A stretch of DNA of 35,525 nt from Pirellulales bacterium (GTDB lineage: Bacteria > Planctomycetota > Planctomycetia > Pirellulales > Thermoguttaceae), in assembly GCA_016935315.1 (NCBI GenBank), contig JAFGRD010000094.1, positions 1-35,525 of the forward strand, given 5' to 3'. A model generated the notes under the pieces. That model was not told the DNA's origin. It ran no database searches and saw only the letters and a list, made by a program, of their open reading frames with translations. This document shows positions 7,514 through 15,309 of the stretch, piece by piece. The translations under genes were made by a program, and so were the position numbers. Each line of letters opens with the position of its first letter. The stretch's first letter is position 1.

Positions 7514-8830
7514 ATGGCAAGTCCGATACGGGTCTCACGGCGGCGTTTCCTTCAACGCAGTGCTGCGCTGGCGTCGGCCGGCGCGGCGGCGCCCTTCTTC
7601 ATTCCTTCGGGCGTGTTGGCCGCCGCCGACCAGCCCGGTGCCAACGACCGGATCGGCGTCGGCTACATCGGCACGGGTCGCCGTTCCGCCCAATTGAGAA
7701 ATATCCCCAAGGAAGGCCGGATCGTGGCTGCCGCCGATGTCTATCGAACGCGGGCCGAGGCCGTGGCCGCCAGGTACCGGGGTAAGGCGTACCAGGACTA
7801 TCGCGACTTGCTCGACTCGAAAGACGTCGATGCGGTCGTCGTGGCCACGCCCGACCATTGGCACGCGCTGCCGAGCATCCAGGCCTGCCAGGCCGGCAAA
7901 GACGTCTACGTCGAGAAACCCATGACGCTGACCGTCCGCGAGGGGCAATTGATGGTCGCGGCCGCTCGCAAGCATCAGCGGATCGTCCAGGTGGGCTCCC
8001 AGCAGCGCTCCATGGCCGCCAACCGACTCGGCTGCGAGTTGGTGCGCAACGGGCGACTCGGCAAAATCCACACCGTGATCGCGTCGAACTATCCCAGCCC
8101 CTGGGAAGGGAACCTTCCCGGACAACCGGTTCCCGAAGGGCTCGATTGGGACGCCTGGTGCGGACAGACCGAGCCGGTGCCGTACCACAACGACCTGTAT
8201 ATTCCGCGGGCCAATCCGGGTTGGATTTCCTTCCGGCCGTATTCCGGCGGCGAGATGACCGGCTGGGGCGCCCACGGCCTGGACCAGGTGCAATGGGCCC
8301 TGGGGATGGACGAGTCCGGGCCCGTCGAGATCTGGACGGAGGGCGAGAAGTTCGATCCGCCCACCTACTCGGCGCCGGAGTCGCGCAGCCGGGGTGACGG
8401 CATCTGTGGCAAGCCGACCGTCTTCTTCCGCTATGCCAACGGCGTGGTGTTGCGATTCGGCGAAGGGCCGGGCGGCGGGGCGATCATCGTCGGCGACAAA
8501 GGCAAGATCACGATCGACCGCGGCCGATTCCAGACCGAGCCGGAAGAGTTGGGCAAGGAGCCGCTGACCGATCCCGAAGTTCGTCTGTACGTCAGCAACG
8601 AACACATGCAGAACTGGTTCGATTGCATGAAATCGCGGAAGCTGCCGGTGGCCGACGTCGCCATCGGCCACCGCTCGACGACGCTCTGCCACCTGGGCAA
8701 CATCGCCCGATGGCTCGGCCGCAAGGCCCGCTGGGACCCGGCACAAGAGGTCTTCCCCGGCGACGCCGAGGCCAACGCCTACCTTACCCGGCCTCAGCGA
8801 AAACCCTACCAGTTGCCCGAGACGGTTTAG
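7514..8830 (+). CDS. Tat-exported Gfo/Idh/MocA family oxidoreductase
   Basis: 438 aa. A twin-arginine signal SRRRFLQ (residues 8-14) precedes a hydrophobic Ala-rich stretch, so the folded protein is probably exported with its cofactor. The Rossmann motif is GYIGTGRRS, and the family EKP motif appears as VEKPMTL after ATPDHWH. The C-terminal alpha/beta domain contains the GEMTGWGAHGLDQVQWAL segment typical of planctomycete exported members. The family oxidises or reduces sugars and cyclitols with NAD(P); substrate unknown. ATG at 7514 sits 7 nt after a perfect AGGAGG. Follows the UxaB-like gene by 80 nt but has its own likely promoter. Confidence 0.92.
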   Translation: MASPIRVSRRRFLQRSAALASAGAAAPFFIPSGVLAAADQPGANDRIGVGYIGTGRRSAQLRNIPKEGRIVAAADVYRTRAEAVAARYRGKAYQDYRDLLDSKDVDAVVVATPDHWHALPSIQACQAGKDVYVEKPMTLTVREGQLMVAAARKHQRIVQVGSQQRSMAANRLGCELVRNGRLGKIHTVIASNYPSPWEGNLPGQPVPEGLDWDAWCGQTEPVPYHNDLYIPRANPGWISFRPYSGGEMTGWGAHGLDQVQWALGMDESGPVEIWTEGEKFDPPTYSAPESRSRGDGICGKPTVFFRYANGVVLRFGEGPGGGAIIVGDKGKITIDRGRFQTEPEELGKEPLTDPEVRLYVSNEHMQNWFDCMKSRKLPVADVAIGHRSTTLCHLGNIARWLGRKARWDPAQEVFPGDAEANAYLTRPQRKPYQLPETV

Positions 8831-8832
8831 GG

Positions 8833-8856
8833 CTCGTAAGAGAATGAGTTGGACAT
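8833..8856 (+). repeat. Short intergenic repeat, AGTTGGACAT type, copy b
   Basis: Begins 3 nt after the oxidoreductase stop and ends GAGTTGGACAT. Related to 183-205 and 21541-21563. The stretch TCGTAAGAGAA also occurs at 2851-2861, after the kinase stop. Confidence 0.4.
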
Positions 8857-8858
8857 AC

Positions 8859-8897
8859 ATGAAAGTGCAAGGACGCGCAGCGGCCCTGCACTTTCAT
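8859..8897 (+). other. Hairpin between the oxidoreductase and PhoD-like genes
   Basis: Perfect 11-bp inverted repeat: ATGAAAGTGCA at 8859-8869 pairs with TGCACTTTCAT at 8887-8897 around a 17-nt loop. No T tract follows, so a classical intrinsic terminator is not clear. It could be a terminator, a leader structure of the PhoD-like gene (48 nt before its ATG), or part of the AGTTGGACAT repeat unit. Confidence 0.6.
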
Positions 8898-8944
8898 CAC
8901 CCTTCCGCCAGTTCGGGCAGGCCGTTTTTATCGGGGAGAAGCTG

Positions 8945-10621
8945 ATGACCTTGCCAAAGCCCTTCCGGCCGGCCGTGACGGCCTTCGGCGCGGGCCTGAT
9001 CGCAACGATATGCTTCCGCTGCGCCTGCACGTCGGAGGCGCAAGTTGTTCCAAAAGCGGGACAACCGGACAAGCCGGGGGCTCAGAGGGGAGTGCCGCGC
9101 TTCACGCAGACCAAGCGTATCGGCCAGAGCCAGATCATCCCGATCGTTGATGGGCACCCCGAGAGGGCGGTCGAGGACTGCCTGGCGTTTCTCAGAAACG
9201 AGCCCAATCACCTGGAATCGCTGTTCAATCTGACGATCGCCTACGGCCAGACGGGCCAAACCGAGAAGGCGGTCGCCACGATGCAACGGGCCATCGCGGC
9301 CGGACTGCCGCCGGGGCGTTTTCTGGCCGGACCAAGGGAACTGCTGCGACCGTTGGCCGAAACGGCCGAGTTTCGCAAACTGCTCGCCGAGCATGCCCGG
9401 AAGCTGATCCATGGACCGATGCTCGGCTGCATGACCGATCGCAGCGTGAAGTTCTGGGTCCGCACGGCCGAAGAGGTGCCGCTGCAGGTCCTGGTCAGCA
9501 CGTCGAAGGAGATGGCGCGGCCGGTGAAGTCGGCCACCGTTTTCACCGAGGCCGCGCGCGACTTCACGGCCGTGGCCGAAGTGGAACGGCTACAGCCGGA
9601 GACGACCTATTACTACGACGTGCTCGTCAACGGGAAGTCGGCCCTCGGCCCGCAGCATCCGTCGTTTCGCACGTTTCCCCCGGTGGATCGCGCGGCGCGG
9701 TTCCAGGTCGGCTTCGGCGGCGGGGCCGGCTATACGCCGATACACGAGCGGATGTGGAACGTGCTCGGTTCGCACCGGCTGGCCGCGTTCCTGTTCCTTG
9801 GCGACAACGTGTACATCGACAATCCCACCCGGCCCGACGTGCAACACTACACGTACTATCGGCGGCAGTCGCGTGTGGAGTATCGCCGGTTCGTGGCGGC
9901 CACGCCGGTTTTCGCCATCTGGGACGACCACGATTTCGGCGTCAACGATTGCTTCTACGGTGCGGCGATCGACGATCCGGCGTGGAAGATTCCCGTTTGG
10001 CGGGTGTTCCGCAACAACTGGAACAACCCGGCCTACGGCGGTGGCGAGGAGCAGCCGGGCTGCTGGTTCAAGCTTTCCATCGCGGACGTGGAGTTTTTCA
10101 TGCTCGACGGCCGCTACTACCGCACCAATCCCAAGCAAGAGAACCCCAGCATGCTTGGCCCGGCGCAGAAGGCGTGGTTGCTGAAGGAACTCGGGCGTTC
10201 TCAGGCAACGTTCAAAGTGCTCGCCTCGCCGGTGCCGTGGGTCTTCGAGGCCAAAGGAGACAGCCTGGACACCTGGCGAGGGTTTCCGGCCGAACGCCGG
10301 GAGATCTTCTCATTCCTGGAAGAGAAGCGAATCGACGGGGTGGTGCTGATTTCGGCCGACCGCCACCGCAGCGACTTGTGGCGCATCGATCGCAAAACGA
10401 CCTATCCGCTCTACGAATTCGAAAGCTCCCGGTTGACCAACATCCATACGCACGGGGTCATGCCGGGATCGCTGTTCGGTTACAACAAAGAGTGCTCGGC
10501 CGGGATGCTGACGTTTGACACGACCAAGCCCGATCCGGAACTGACCTATCAGATCTACAACCTCGACAACGAGTTGATCTATACGTTCGTGGTCAAGAAG
10601 AGCGCGATCTCGCACCGATAG
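8945..10621 (+). CDS. PhoD-like metallophosphatase with N-terminal TPR-like region
   Basis: 558 aa. The N-terminus (residues 8-32) is hydrophobic with several Cys and may be a signal or lipoprotein peptide. Residues about 70-150 look like a TPR-type helical repeat (ERAVEDCLAFLRNEPNHLE, SLFNLTIAYGQTGQTEKAV). Next comes a fibronectin-like domain and the PhoD metallophosphatase core: FLFLGDNVYIDN, FAIWDDHDFGVND, LDGRYYR and VLISADRHRSDLW carry the metal-binding Asp, Asn and His residues. PhoD enzymes hydrolyse phosphodiesters and monoesters outside the cytoplasm; the substrate is not known here. ATG at 8945 has GGGGAG at 8933-8938; the longer frame from 8849 would run through the hairpin at 8859-8897. 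Converges on the epimerase gene with a 49-bp gap. Confidence 0.88.
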   Translation: MTLPKPFRPAVTAFGAGLIATICFRCACTSEAQVVPKAGQPDKPGAQRGVPRFTQTKRIGQSQIIPIVDGHPERAVEDCLAFLRNEPNHLESLFNLTIAYGQTGQTEKAVATMQRAIAAGLPPGRFLAGPRELLRPLAETAEFRKLLAEHARKLIHGPMLGCMTDRSVKFWVRTAEEVPLQVLVSTSKEMARPVKSATVFTEAARDFTAVAEVERLQPETTYYYDVLVNGKSALGPQHPSFRTFPPVDRAARFQVGFGGGAGYTPIHERMWNVLGSHRLAAFLFLGDNVYIDNPTRPDVQHYTYYRRQSRVEYRRFVAATPVFAIWDDHDFGVNDCFYGAAIDDPAWKIPVWRVFRNNWNNPAYGGGEEQPGCWFKLSIADVEFFMLDGRYYRTNPKQENPSMLGPAQKAWLLKELGRSQATFKVLASPVPWVFEAKGDSLDTWRGFPAERREIFSFLEEKRIDGVVLISADRHRSDLWRIDRKTTYPLYEFESSRLTNIHTHGVMPGSLFGYNKECSAGMLTFDTTKPDPELTYQIYNLDNELIYTFVVKKSAISHR

Positions 10622-10670
10622 CGCGCTCGGGGCTCTCGACGGAATCGGAAGGTCCTTCTTTTGCGAGTCC

Positions 10671-11921
10671 TTACTGCTGCACGCTGAACTTGTGCACCGT
10701 CACCTGCTCGTACGTCTGGCCGGGCCGCAGGACGGTTGAAGGAAACTCGTCCTGGTTCGGCGAGTCGGGATAGTGCTGCGTTTCGAGGCAGAAGGCGTGA
10801 TGCTCCTGGTAGGCGACGCCGCCGGCCTGGAGTGTACCGTCGAGGAAGTTGCCCGTATAGAATTGAATGGCCGGCTGCGACGTGTAGATTTCCATGACCC
10901 GGCCGCTTCCCGGATCGACCGCGCGGGCGGCTAGCGGGAGTTCTTCGCCCTCGGCCTTGTTCAACACGTAGCAGTGGTCGTAGCCGCCTTCAACCTGATC
11001 GATTCGTGATCCGATTGCCGCCGGCTGGGTGAAATCCATGGGGGTGTCTTTGACGGGCTGCAACTGGCCCAGCGGGATCAACCCGTCGTCGACCGGCAGG
11101 AAGTGATCGGCATTGAGCGTCAATTCATGCTTCAGGATGTCGCCTTTGCCGGCCCCGGCCAGGTTCCAGTAGGCGTGGTTGGTGAGGTTGACGACCGTGG
11201 GTTTGTCGGCCTCGGCCGTGTAGGACAGCGCGAGCGTATTGTCGTTGTTCAAGGTGTAAGTCACCGTGGCCGAGAGCTTGCCGGGATAGCCCTCATCGCC
11301 GTCGGGGCTTTCCAGCGAGAACGTCACTCCCACCACGTCGTCGCCGGTGATCGGCTCGGCCTTCCATACCTGCTTGTCGAAGCCCTTGGTGCCGCCGTGC
11401 AGGTGGTTGGCCCCGTCGTTGGTGGCCAAGGTGTATTCGGTGCCGTTGAGAGTGAACTTGCCTTTGGCGATCCGATTGGCGTAGCGTCCGACAACGCAGC
11501 CGAAGTAGGGAGAATCGCCCGCGAGGTAGTTGTCCAGCGAGTCGCAGTAGAGCGTGACGTTCTCCCGCTTGCCGTCGCGATCGGGCACCTCGACCGAAGT
11601 GATCGTGGCCCCGAACGTCATGATCGTGACCTTCATGCCCCGATCGTTGGTCAAGGTGTACTGGTCCACTTCGGTTGCGTCACTGGTTGTGCCGATGTTC
11701 TTCTTTTCAACGTTCATTCCCGTCTTGGCCCCATCTTGTGCGGTGGTTGTGGTGTTACGATCGTCCGAGCCGGGGTCCCGGGCCGGCGGGTTCTCGACGG
11801 CAGGCACGGCGGTCGTGCCCGCCGCGTCCGTATCGGAGGAGGGTTGCTCGGAACAACCGGCCGCGGCGAAGGCGGCCATGCCTAATAGCACGGCAAACAG
11901 GGGATTCCATAACCGTCTCAT
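10671..11921 (-). CDS. Aldose 1-epimerase lipoprotein
   Basis: 416 aa. N-terminal lipoprotein signal with lipobox AAGC (Cys23), then a low-complexity linker rich in Thr, Asp and Pro to about residue 75, then a full GalM domain. Recognisable active-site segments are GRYANRIAKGKF, NHLHGG, TNHAYWNLAG with its catalytic His, the DHCYVLN segment and FCLETQHYPDSPNQ with the catalytic Glu. GalM interconverts the alpha and beta anomers of aldohexoses. Anchoring it as a lipoprotein places the activity in the periplasm or at the outer membrane, fitting extracellular sugar breakdown. A good promoter lies upstream at 12007-12034. Confidence 0.93.
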   Translation of the reverse strand: MRRLWNPLFAVLLGMAAFAAAGCSEQPSSDTDAAGTTAVPAVENPPARDPGSDDRNTTTTAQDGAKTGMNVEKKNIGTTSDATEVDQYTLTNDRGMKVTIMTFGATITSVEVPDRDGKRENVTLYCDSLDNYLAGDSPYFGCVVGRYANRIAKGKFTLNGTEYTLATNDGANHLHGGTKGFDKQVWKAEPITGDDVVGVTFSLESPDGDEGYPGKLSATVTYTLNNDNTLALSYTAEADKPTVVNLTNHAYWNLAGAGKGDILKHELTLNADHFLPVDDGLIPLGQLQPVKDTPMDFTQPAAIGSRIDQVEGGYDHCYVLNKAEGEELPLAARAVDPGSGRVMEIYTSQPAIQFYTGNFLDGTLQAGGVAYQEHHAFCLETQHYPDSPNQDEFPSTVLRPGQTYEQVTVHKFSVQQ

Positions 11922-12006
11922 CCTGTGGCTCCTTGAGTCTCCAAGGCTTCTCAGCCGGTCGGGCCGGCGACTGTCGCTCTTACCGCGCGCGGCGGCACTT
12001 CCCCGT

Positions 12007-12034
12007 ATTATGCGAACCGGCGGCCGGCTGTCTA
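12007..12034 (-). promoter_or_regulatory. Promoter of the aldose 1-epimerase gene
   Basis: On the minus strand TAGACA (12034-12029) and CATAAT (12012-12007), each five of six to consensus, are 16 nt apart. The expected start is near 12000, giving a leader of about 80 nt. Confidence 0.55.
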
Positions 12035-12083
12035 CCCCCGGCAGGCCCGTAACTGGAGAAGTGACCTGCCTTGGGACAGGCCC

Positions 12084-12551
12084 CTACGGGGTATCGAGGT
12101 GCGACGTGAAGCGACATCCGACCAACACCATCGGCTCTCCCGACGCCTCGCAGGGGCCCTGCGCTGCGGCACGCATCGGCCGATCATCGACTGGTTCCAC
12201 GACACCCGACGGATAGACTATCACGTCCGTACAGTGAACCACGTCCGCGGCCCGGTACTCGGAGGTTTGTGCCGTGGCCAAGATTAACGAGTCGAACGAC
12301 GGCCGCGATCTCCAGAAGAAAGAGAATCCCCGGTCGGTCAGGTCTCGAGTCTCCACACAGAAGAACTCGGCTTCGTCCGGGCAGGACGAGCCGGTCCACG
12401 GGGCGATTCGGCGGACGGCAAACACCGGCCGCCGGCGACAGAGGCGACGCTCTTCTTCGTCCTCGCCCCTTGGCGATCCCAGTTGTTGAAAGTCGAGCTG
12501 ATCGAAATGCGAGACTTCCCCGTGCGGCCCGGTCTGGGATGAATCAGGCAT
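12084..12551 (-). CDS. Small PilZ-like protein
   Basis: 155 aa, no signal peptide or membrane segment. After a polar N-terminus with an acidic-basic stretch, RRRPVFAVRR resembles the RxxxR box of PilZ domains, TRDLTDRGFSFFW resembles the following D/N-x-S-x-x-G turn, and VGCRFT near the C-terminus resembles the last PilZ strand. PilZ domains bind c-di-GMP, but the second box is imperfect here, so binding is uncertain. ATG at 12549-12551 (minus strand) has a GAGG site 8-9 nt upstream. Downstream of fpg on the same strand, with its own likely promoter at 12634-12662. The longer frame that contains it overlaps fpg and is not real coding sequence there. Confidence 0.6.
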   Translation of the reverse strand: MPDSSQTGPHGEVSHFDQLDFQQLGSPRGEDEEERRLCRRRPVFAVRRIAPWTGSSCPDEAEFFCVETRDLTDRGFSFFWRSRPSFDSLILATAQTSEYRAADVVHCTDVIVYPSGVVEPVDDRPMRAAAQGPCEASGEPMVLVGCRFTSHLDTP

Positions 12552-12633
12552 GGCAACAACCTCAAGGGAGCAGGGTTGGGAAGCGGGAAACTGGCCGCCA
12601 GGGCACGCTGCGGAGGGCCACCCCCATGGACTA

Positions 12634-12662
12634 CGTATAGCATGCGGCTGCCGACAAGGCAA
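12634..12662 (-). promoter_or_regulatory. Candidate promoter of the PilZ-like gene
   Basis: TTGCCT (12662-12657) and TATACG (12639-12634) on the minus strand with a 17-nt spacer; each matches four of six consensus bases. Confidence 0.4.
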
Positions 12663-12738
12663 ACCGCGCCGGGACTCTCGATTTGCGGCGACGCGCAAGA
12701 CGACAGACCCCGCCGGGAAGGATTGCGGTAGTCCGCAA

Positions 12739-13590
12739 TCATCTCTTCTGGCAGAAGGGGCAAAAAAACGTCGAGCGTTGGGCCTGGACGATGCGGGCGA
12801 TGTCGGCCTTGCCGCACTGCAAGCACGGCTCCCCTGCCCGCTGGTAGACCCGGTGGCAGATCTGGTATGCGCCCGGCCGGTTGCGGGCGACCCGATAGGT
12901 CCCGTCGCGAAGCGTCGAACCCTGGTGGCAAATCGCCTCTTCGAGGACTTCTCCCATAGCCGCGTGCAGCCTTTTCCATTGGATCGGTCGCAGGTCGGTG
13001 CAGCGCGTTTCTGGATGAAGTCGCACACGGTGGAGGATCTCGGAGGCATACAGGTTGCCGATGCCGGCCAGCGCCCGCTGGTCCAATAAGGCCACTTTGA
13101 TGGCCCGCCGACTGGATTGGAGCCGCTCCCTGAGCACTTCGGGATCGATGGTGAGTGCATCGGGTCCGAGTCTGTCGGGGCCGTAGAGGCGGGCACACAA
13201 CCGCGGCGAGACCAACCGCACGACTCCCAGGCCTCGCTGATTCCAGAACAGCAGTCGCCGTGCGCGCTTGCCCGAAAGCTCGAATACCAACCGCACGTGT
13301 TCCTGATTGGGCGGGTCGGCCAGCAAGACCAGCCCGCTCATGCGCGGTTCGAAGATGATGCGGTCGCCCGGGCTCGGATCGCGCTGATCCAATGCGACCA
13401 CGACGCGTTTGCCGAGCCGGCCGACGGAGACAATTCTCCTTCCCACCACGCGACGCCGAAAATCACTCAGCCGCGGCAGTATCTTGATCGGCCGCAGCCG
13501 CGACCTGGGTTGCCGCAGGTCCCGGATGTGGCAGCCAGTCACGGGCTCGATGCAGCGGCGCATGGTTTCGACTTCGGGCAGTTCGGGCAT
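12739..13590 (-). CDS. mutM: Formamidopyrimidine-DNA glycosylase
   Basis: 283-aa Fpg/MutM bifunctional glycosylase and AP lyase that removes 8-oxoguanine and formamidopyrimidines. MPELPEVET gives the catalytic Pro2 and the Glu3. GRLGKR contains the conserved Lys61. GIGNLYASEIL is the helix-two-turn-helix DNA-binding region. The C-terminal zinc finger has Cys256, 259, 277 and 280, with the conserved Arg272 in QAQRST. The start is fixed by the required processed N-terminus; a GGAAGAG ribosome-binding site precedes it. The frame is open for 154 codons further upstream, but that part overlaps the PP2C gene. Lies 119 bp after the PP2C gene on the same strand. Confidence 0.96.
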   Translation of the reverse strand: MPELPEVETMRRCIEPVTGCHIRDLRQPRSRLRPIKILPRLSDFRRRVVGRRIVSVGRLGKRVVVALDQRDPSPGDRIIFEPRMSGLVLLADPPNQEHVRLVFELSGKRARRLLFWNQRGLGVVRLVSPRLCARLYGPDRLGPDALTIDPEVLRERLQSSRRAIKVALLDQRALAGIGNLYASEILHRVRLHPETRCTDLRPIQWKRLHAAMGEVLEEAICHQGSTLRDGTYRVARNRPGAYQICHRVYQRAGEPCLQCGKADIARIVQAQRSTFFCPFCQKR

Positions 13591-13709
13591 GTTGCTCTTC
13601 CGCGTGCAAAGTCGCACAGATGATGGCAATCGGGTGCGAGTGTGGTTGCGCCGATTCGGCAGCCAATGGGTTGGCGTAACGGGACTCTCAACAGACGCCT
13701 TGAGCCGGC

Positions 13710-14849
13710 CTACTCCACTTTGACCACGACCATCGTAATGTCGTCGCGCTGCGGCAGGTGCCGGGAGAATCCGGAGATTTCCTGATAGAGGGCATCGATG
13801 ATCGCCCGGGCCGGTTTGTCCCGTTCGGAATCGATGACCTGCAACGCACGCTCCGCACCGAAGCGGACCTTGCCGGGAGACTCGGCCTCGAACACCCCGT
13901 CGGTGAAGAACGTAACCAACTGTCCGGACTGGAGGGTCAGGGGTGGGCTGGCGGGCACGACCGAATCCCTCTCCACCCCCAGCGGAAGACTGGTGCTGTC
14001 GAGAGTCTTCACCCCATGATCGGAGTCGAGCAGGTAGCCGCGCTGTCCACAACTGGCGTAGACCAGCATGCGGGTTCCCGGGTCGAGCCGGGCCATGGCC
14101 AGCGTGATGAAATGGAAATCGCCCATGTCGGCGGCCAGCACGCGGTTGGCCCGGGTGAGAATGTCTCCCACGTCGGAGAAGGATTGGGCGAGCGTACGCA
14201 GGCAGGCTCGGGTTTCGGACATCAGGATCGCGGGCCCGACGCCGTGCCCGCTCACATCGCCGACCACGATGCCGATGCAGCCGTCGTTCATGGGGATGTA
14301 GTCGAAGTAGTCCCCGGCCGTTGCCTTGGCGGGATAGAGGGCTCCGGCGATGTCGAACCCGTTTACCGAGGGAGACCCGGCCGGAAACAGTCGTTGTTGG
14401 ATTTCCTGGGCAGCGCGGAACTCCTCCGAGGTGTTGCGCAGCGCCTCTTCCGCGTAGTGTCGTCTGCCTCGTTCGATGGCATAGCGGATGGAACGGACCA
14501 ACAGATTGTCGTCAACCTGCCCCTTGACGAGGTAGTCTTCCGCACCAGCCTGAACCGCCTTCATGGCGGTCATTTCGTCGTCGTAGCCGGAGAGGACCAC
14601 GATCGGTATGCCGCCGGCATGGGCGTGCATCGTGATGAATGTGCCCAGCCCCTGGCTGTCCGGCAACGCCAAGTCCAGCAGAATCACGTCGAAGAGCTCT
14701 TCATTGCAGCGTCTGAGGGCGAAAGAGAGCATTTCGACGTGGACCAGTTCGAACGGTCCATCCCAACGGTCGCCCAACAGGCTCCGCATCACCCAGACAT
14801 CGTCCGGATCATCCTCAACCAGCAGGATTCTGACCTTTTGACTTTCCAT
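13710..14849 (-). CDS. Response regulator with PP2C (SpoIIE/RsbU-type) phosphatase output
   Basis: 379 aa. Receiver domain at about 5-125 with acidic pocket EDD (12-14), phosphoacceptor Asp59 in ILLDLALPD and a YLVKG motif holding the conserved Lys. A helical linker follows (about 130-170; SEEFRAAQEIQQRLFP is the usual lead-in to RsbU-type domains). The PP2C domain from about 175 has GDYFDYI, VVGDVSGHG, FFTDGVFE and RDDITMVVV, which carry the metal-binding Asp residues. The family dephosphorylates anti-sigma-factor antagonists, so phosphorylation of the receiver probably controls a partner switch; no antagonist or anti-sigma gene is in the window. The start codon is 1 nt after the stop of the preceding receiver gene, indicating tight co-translation. 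Confidence 0.92.
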   Translation of the reverse strand: MESQKVRILLVEDDPDDVWVMRSLLGDRWDGPFELVHVEMLSFALRRCNEELFDVILLDLALPDSQGLGTFITMHAHAGGIPIVVLSGYDDEMTAMKAVQAGAEDYLVKGQVDDNLLVRSIRYAIERGRRHYAEEALRNTSEEFRAAQEIQQRLFPAGSPSVNGFDIAGALYPAKATAGDYFDYIPMNDGCIGIVVGDVSGHGVGPAILMSETRACLRTLAQSFSDVGDILTRANRVLAADMGDFHFITLAMARLDPGTRMLVYASCGQRGYLLDSDHGVKTLDSTSLPLGVERDSVVPASPPLTLQSGQLVTFFTDGVFEAESPGKVRFGAERALQVIDSERDKPARAIIDALYQEISGFSRHLPQRDDITMVVVKVE

Positions 14850-14850
14850 T

Positions 14851-15303
14851 TTACTCCAGACGCGGTAGTTCCACCAATTCGAACCAGTAGGTGCACAGGA
14901 TACTCATCATAGCGACCAGATCGCGAAAAGTCACGGGCTTGGTGACATAGGAGTTCACGCCCATGTCGTAGGAGAATTGGACGTCGTCGGCCGCCGTGGA
15001 AGTGGTCAGGGCGACAATGGGAATTCGCCGGAGTTGCGGGTCAGACTTCAACTGCTGGATCGCCTCGCGACCGTCCCGTTTCGGCATTTTCATGTCCAAT
15101 AAGATCAGATCAGGACAGGGGGCGTTCCGCCCGTCGCCGTAGTCGCCACGGCGTTGCAGGTAGTCCGCCAACTCCTCCCCGTCCCGCACGAAATACAGTT
15201 GGTGAGGTAGTTGGAGTTCGTCCAAGGCGTCCCTGACCAGCATGCAGTCGTCGGCGTCGTCGTCGGCCATCAGGATTGTAAAGGGTTTTGACCGCTTTGC
15301 CAT
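14851..15303 (-). CDS. Rcp-type single-domain response regulator
   Basis: 150 aa, receiver only. Acidic residues DDD at 14-16, phosphoacceptor Asp70 in LILLDMKMP, Thr at about 101 and Lys122 in VTKP complete the active site. The insertion YLQRRGDYGDGRNAPCPD before the phosphorylation strand is characteristic of the Rcp1 family, which usually serves phytochrome-like kinases. No output domain, so it probably acts as a phosphorelay shuttle between the kinase 6 nt upstream and the receiver-PP2C protein 1 nt downstream (inference). Confidence 0.92.
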   Translation of the reverse strand: MAKRSKPFTILMADDDADDCMLVRDALDELQLPHQLYFVRDGEELADYLQRRGDYGDGRNAPCPDLILLDMKMPKRDGREAIQQLKSDPQLRRIPIVALTTSTAADDVQFSYDMGVNSYVTKPVTFRDLVAMMSILCTYWFELVELPRLE

Positions 15304-15309
15304 GACGGG

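Noticed and set aside
10622-10670. Terminator between the PhoD-like and epimerase genes
   Set aside because: GAAGG-T-CCTTC before TTTT has almost no loop, and the remaining stem is too weak.
12338-13198. Long minus-strand open frames overlapping fpg and the PilZ-like gene
   Set aside because: They are frame shadows of high-GC coding sequence; no domain is seen and fpg explains the region.
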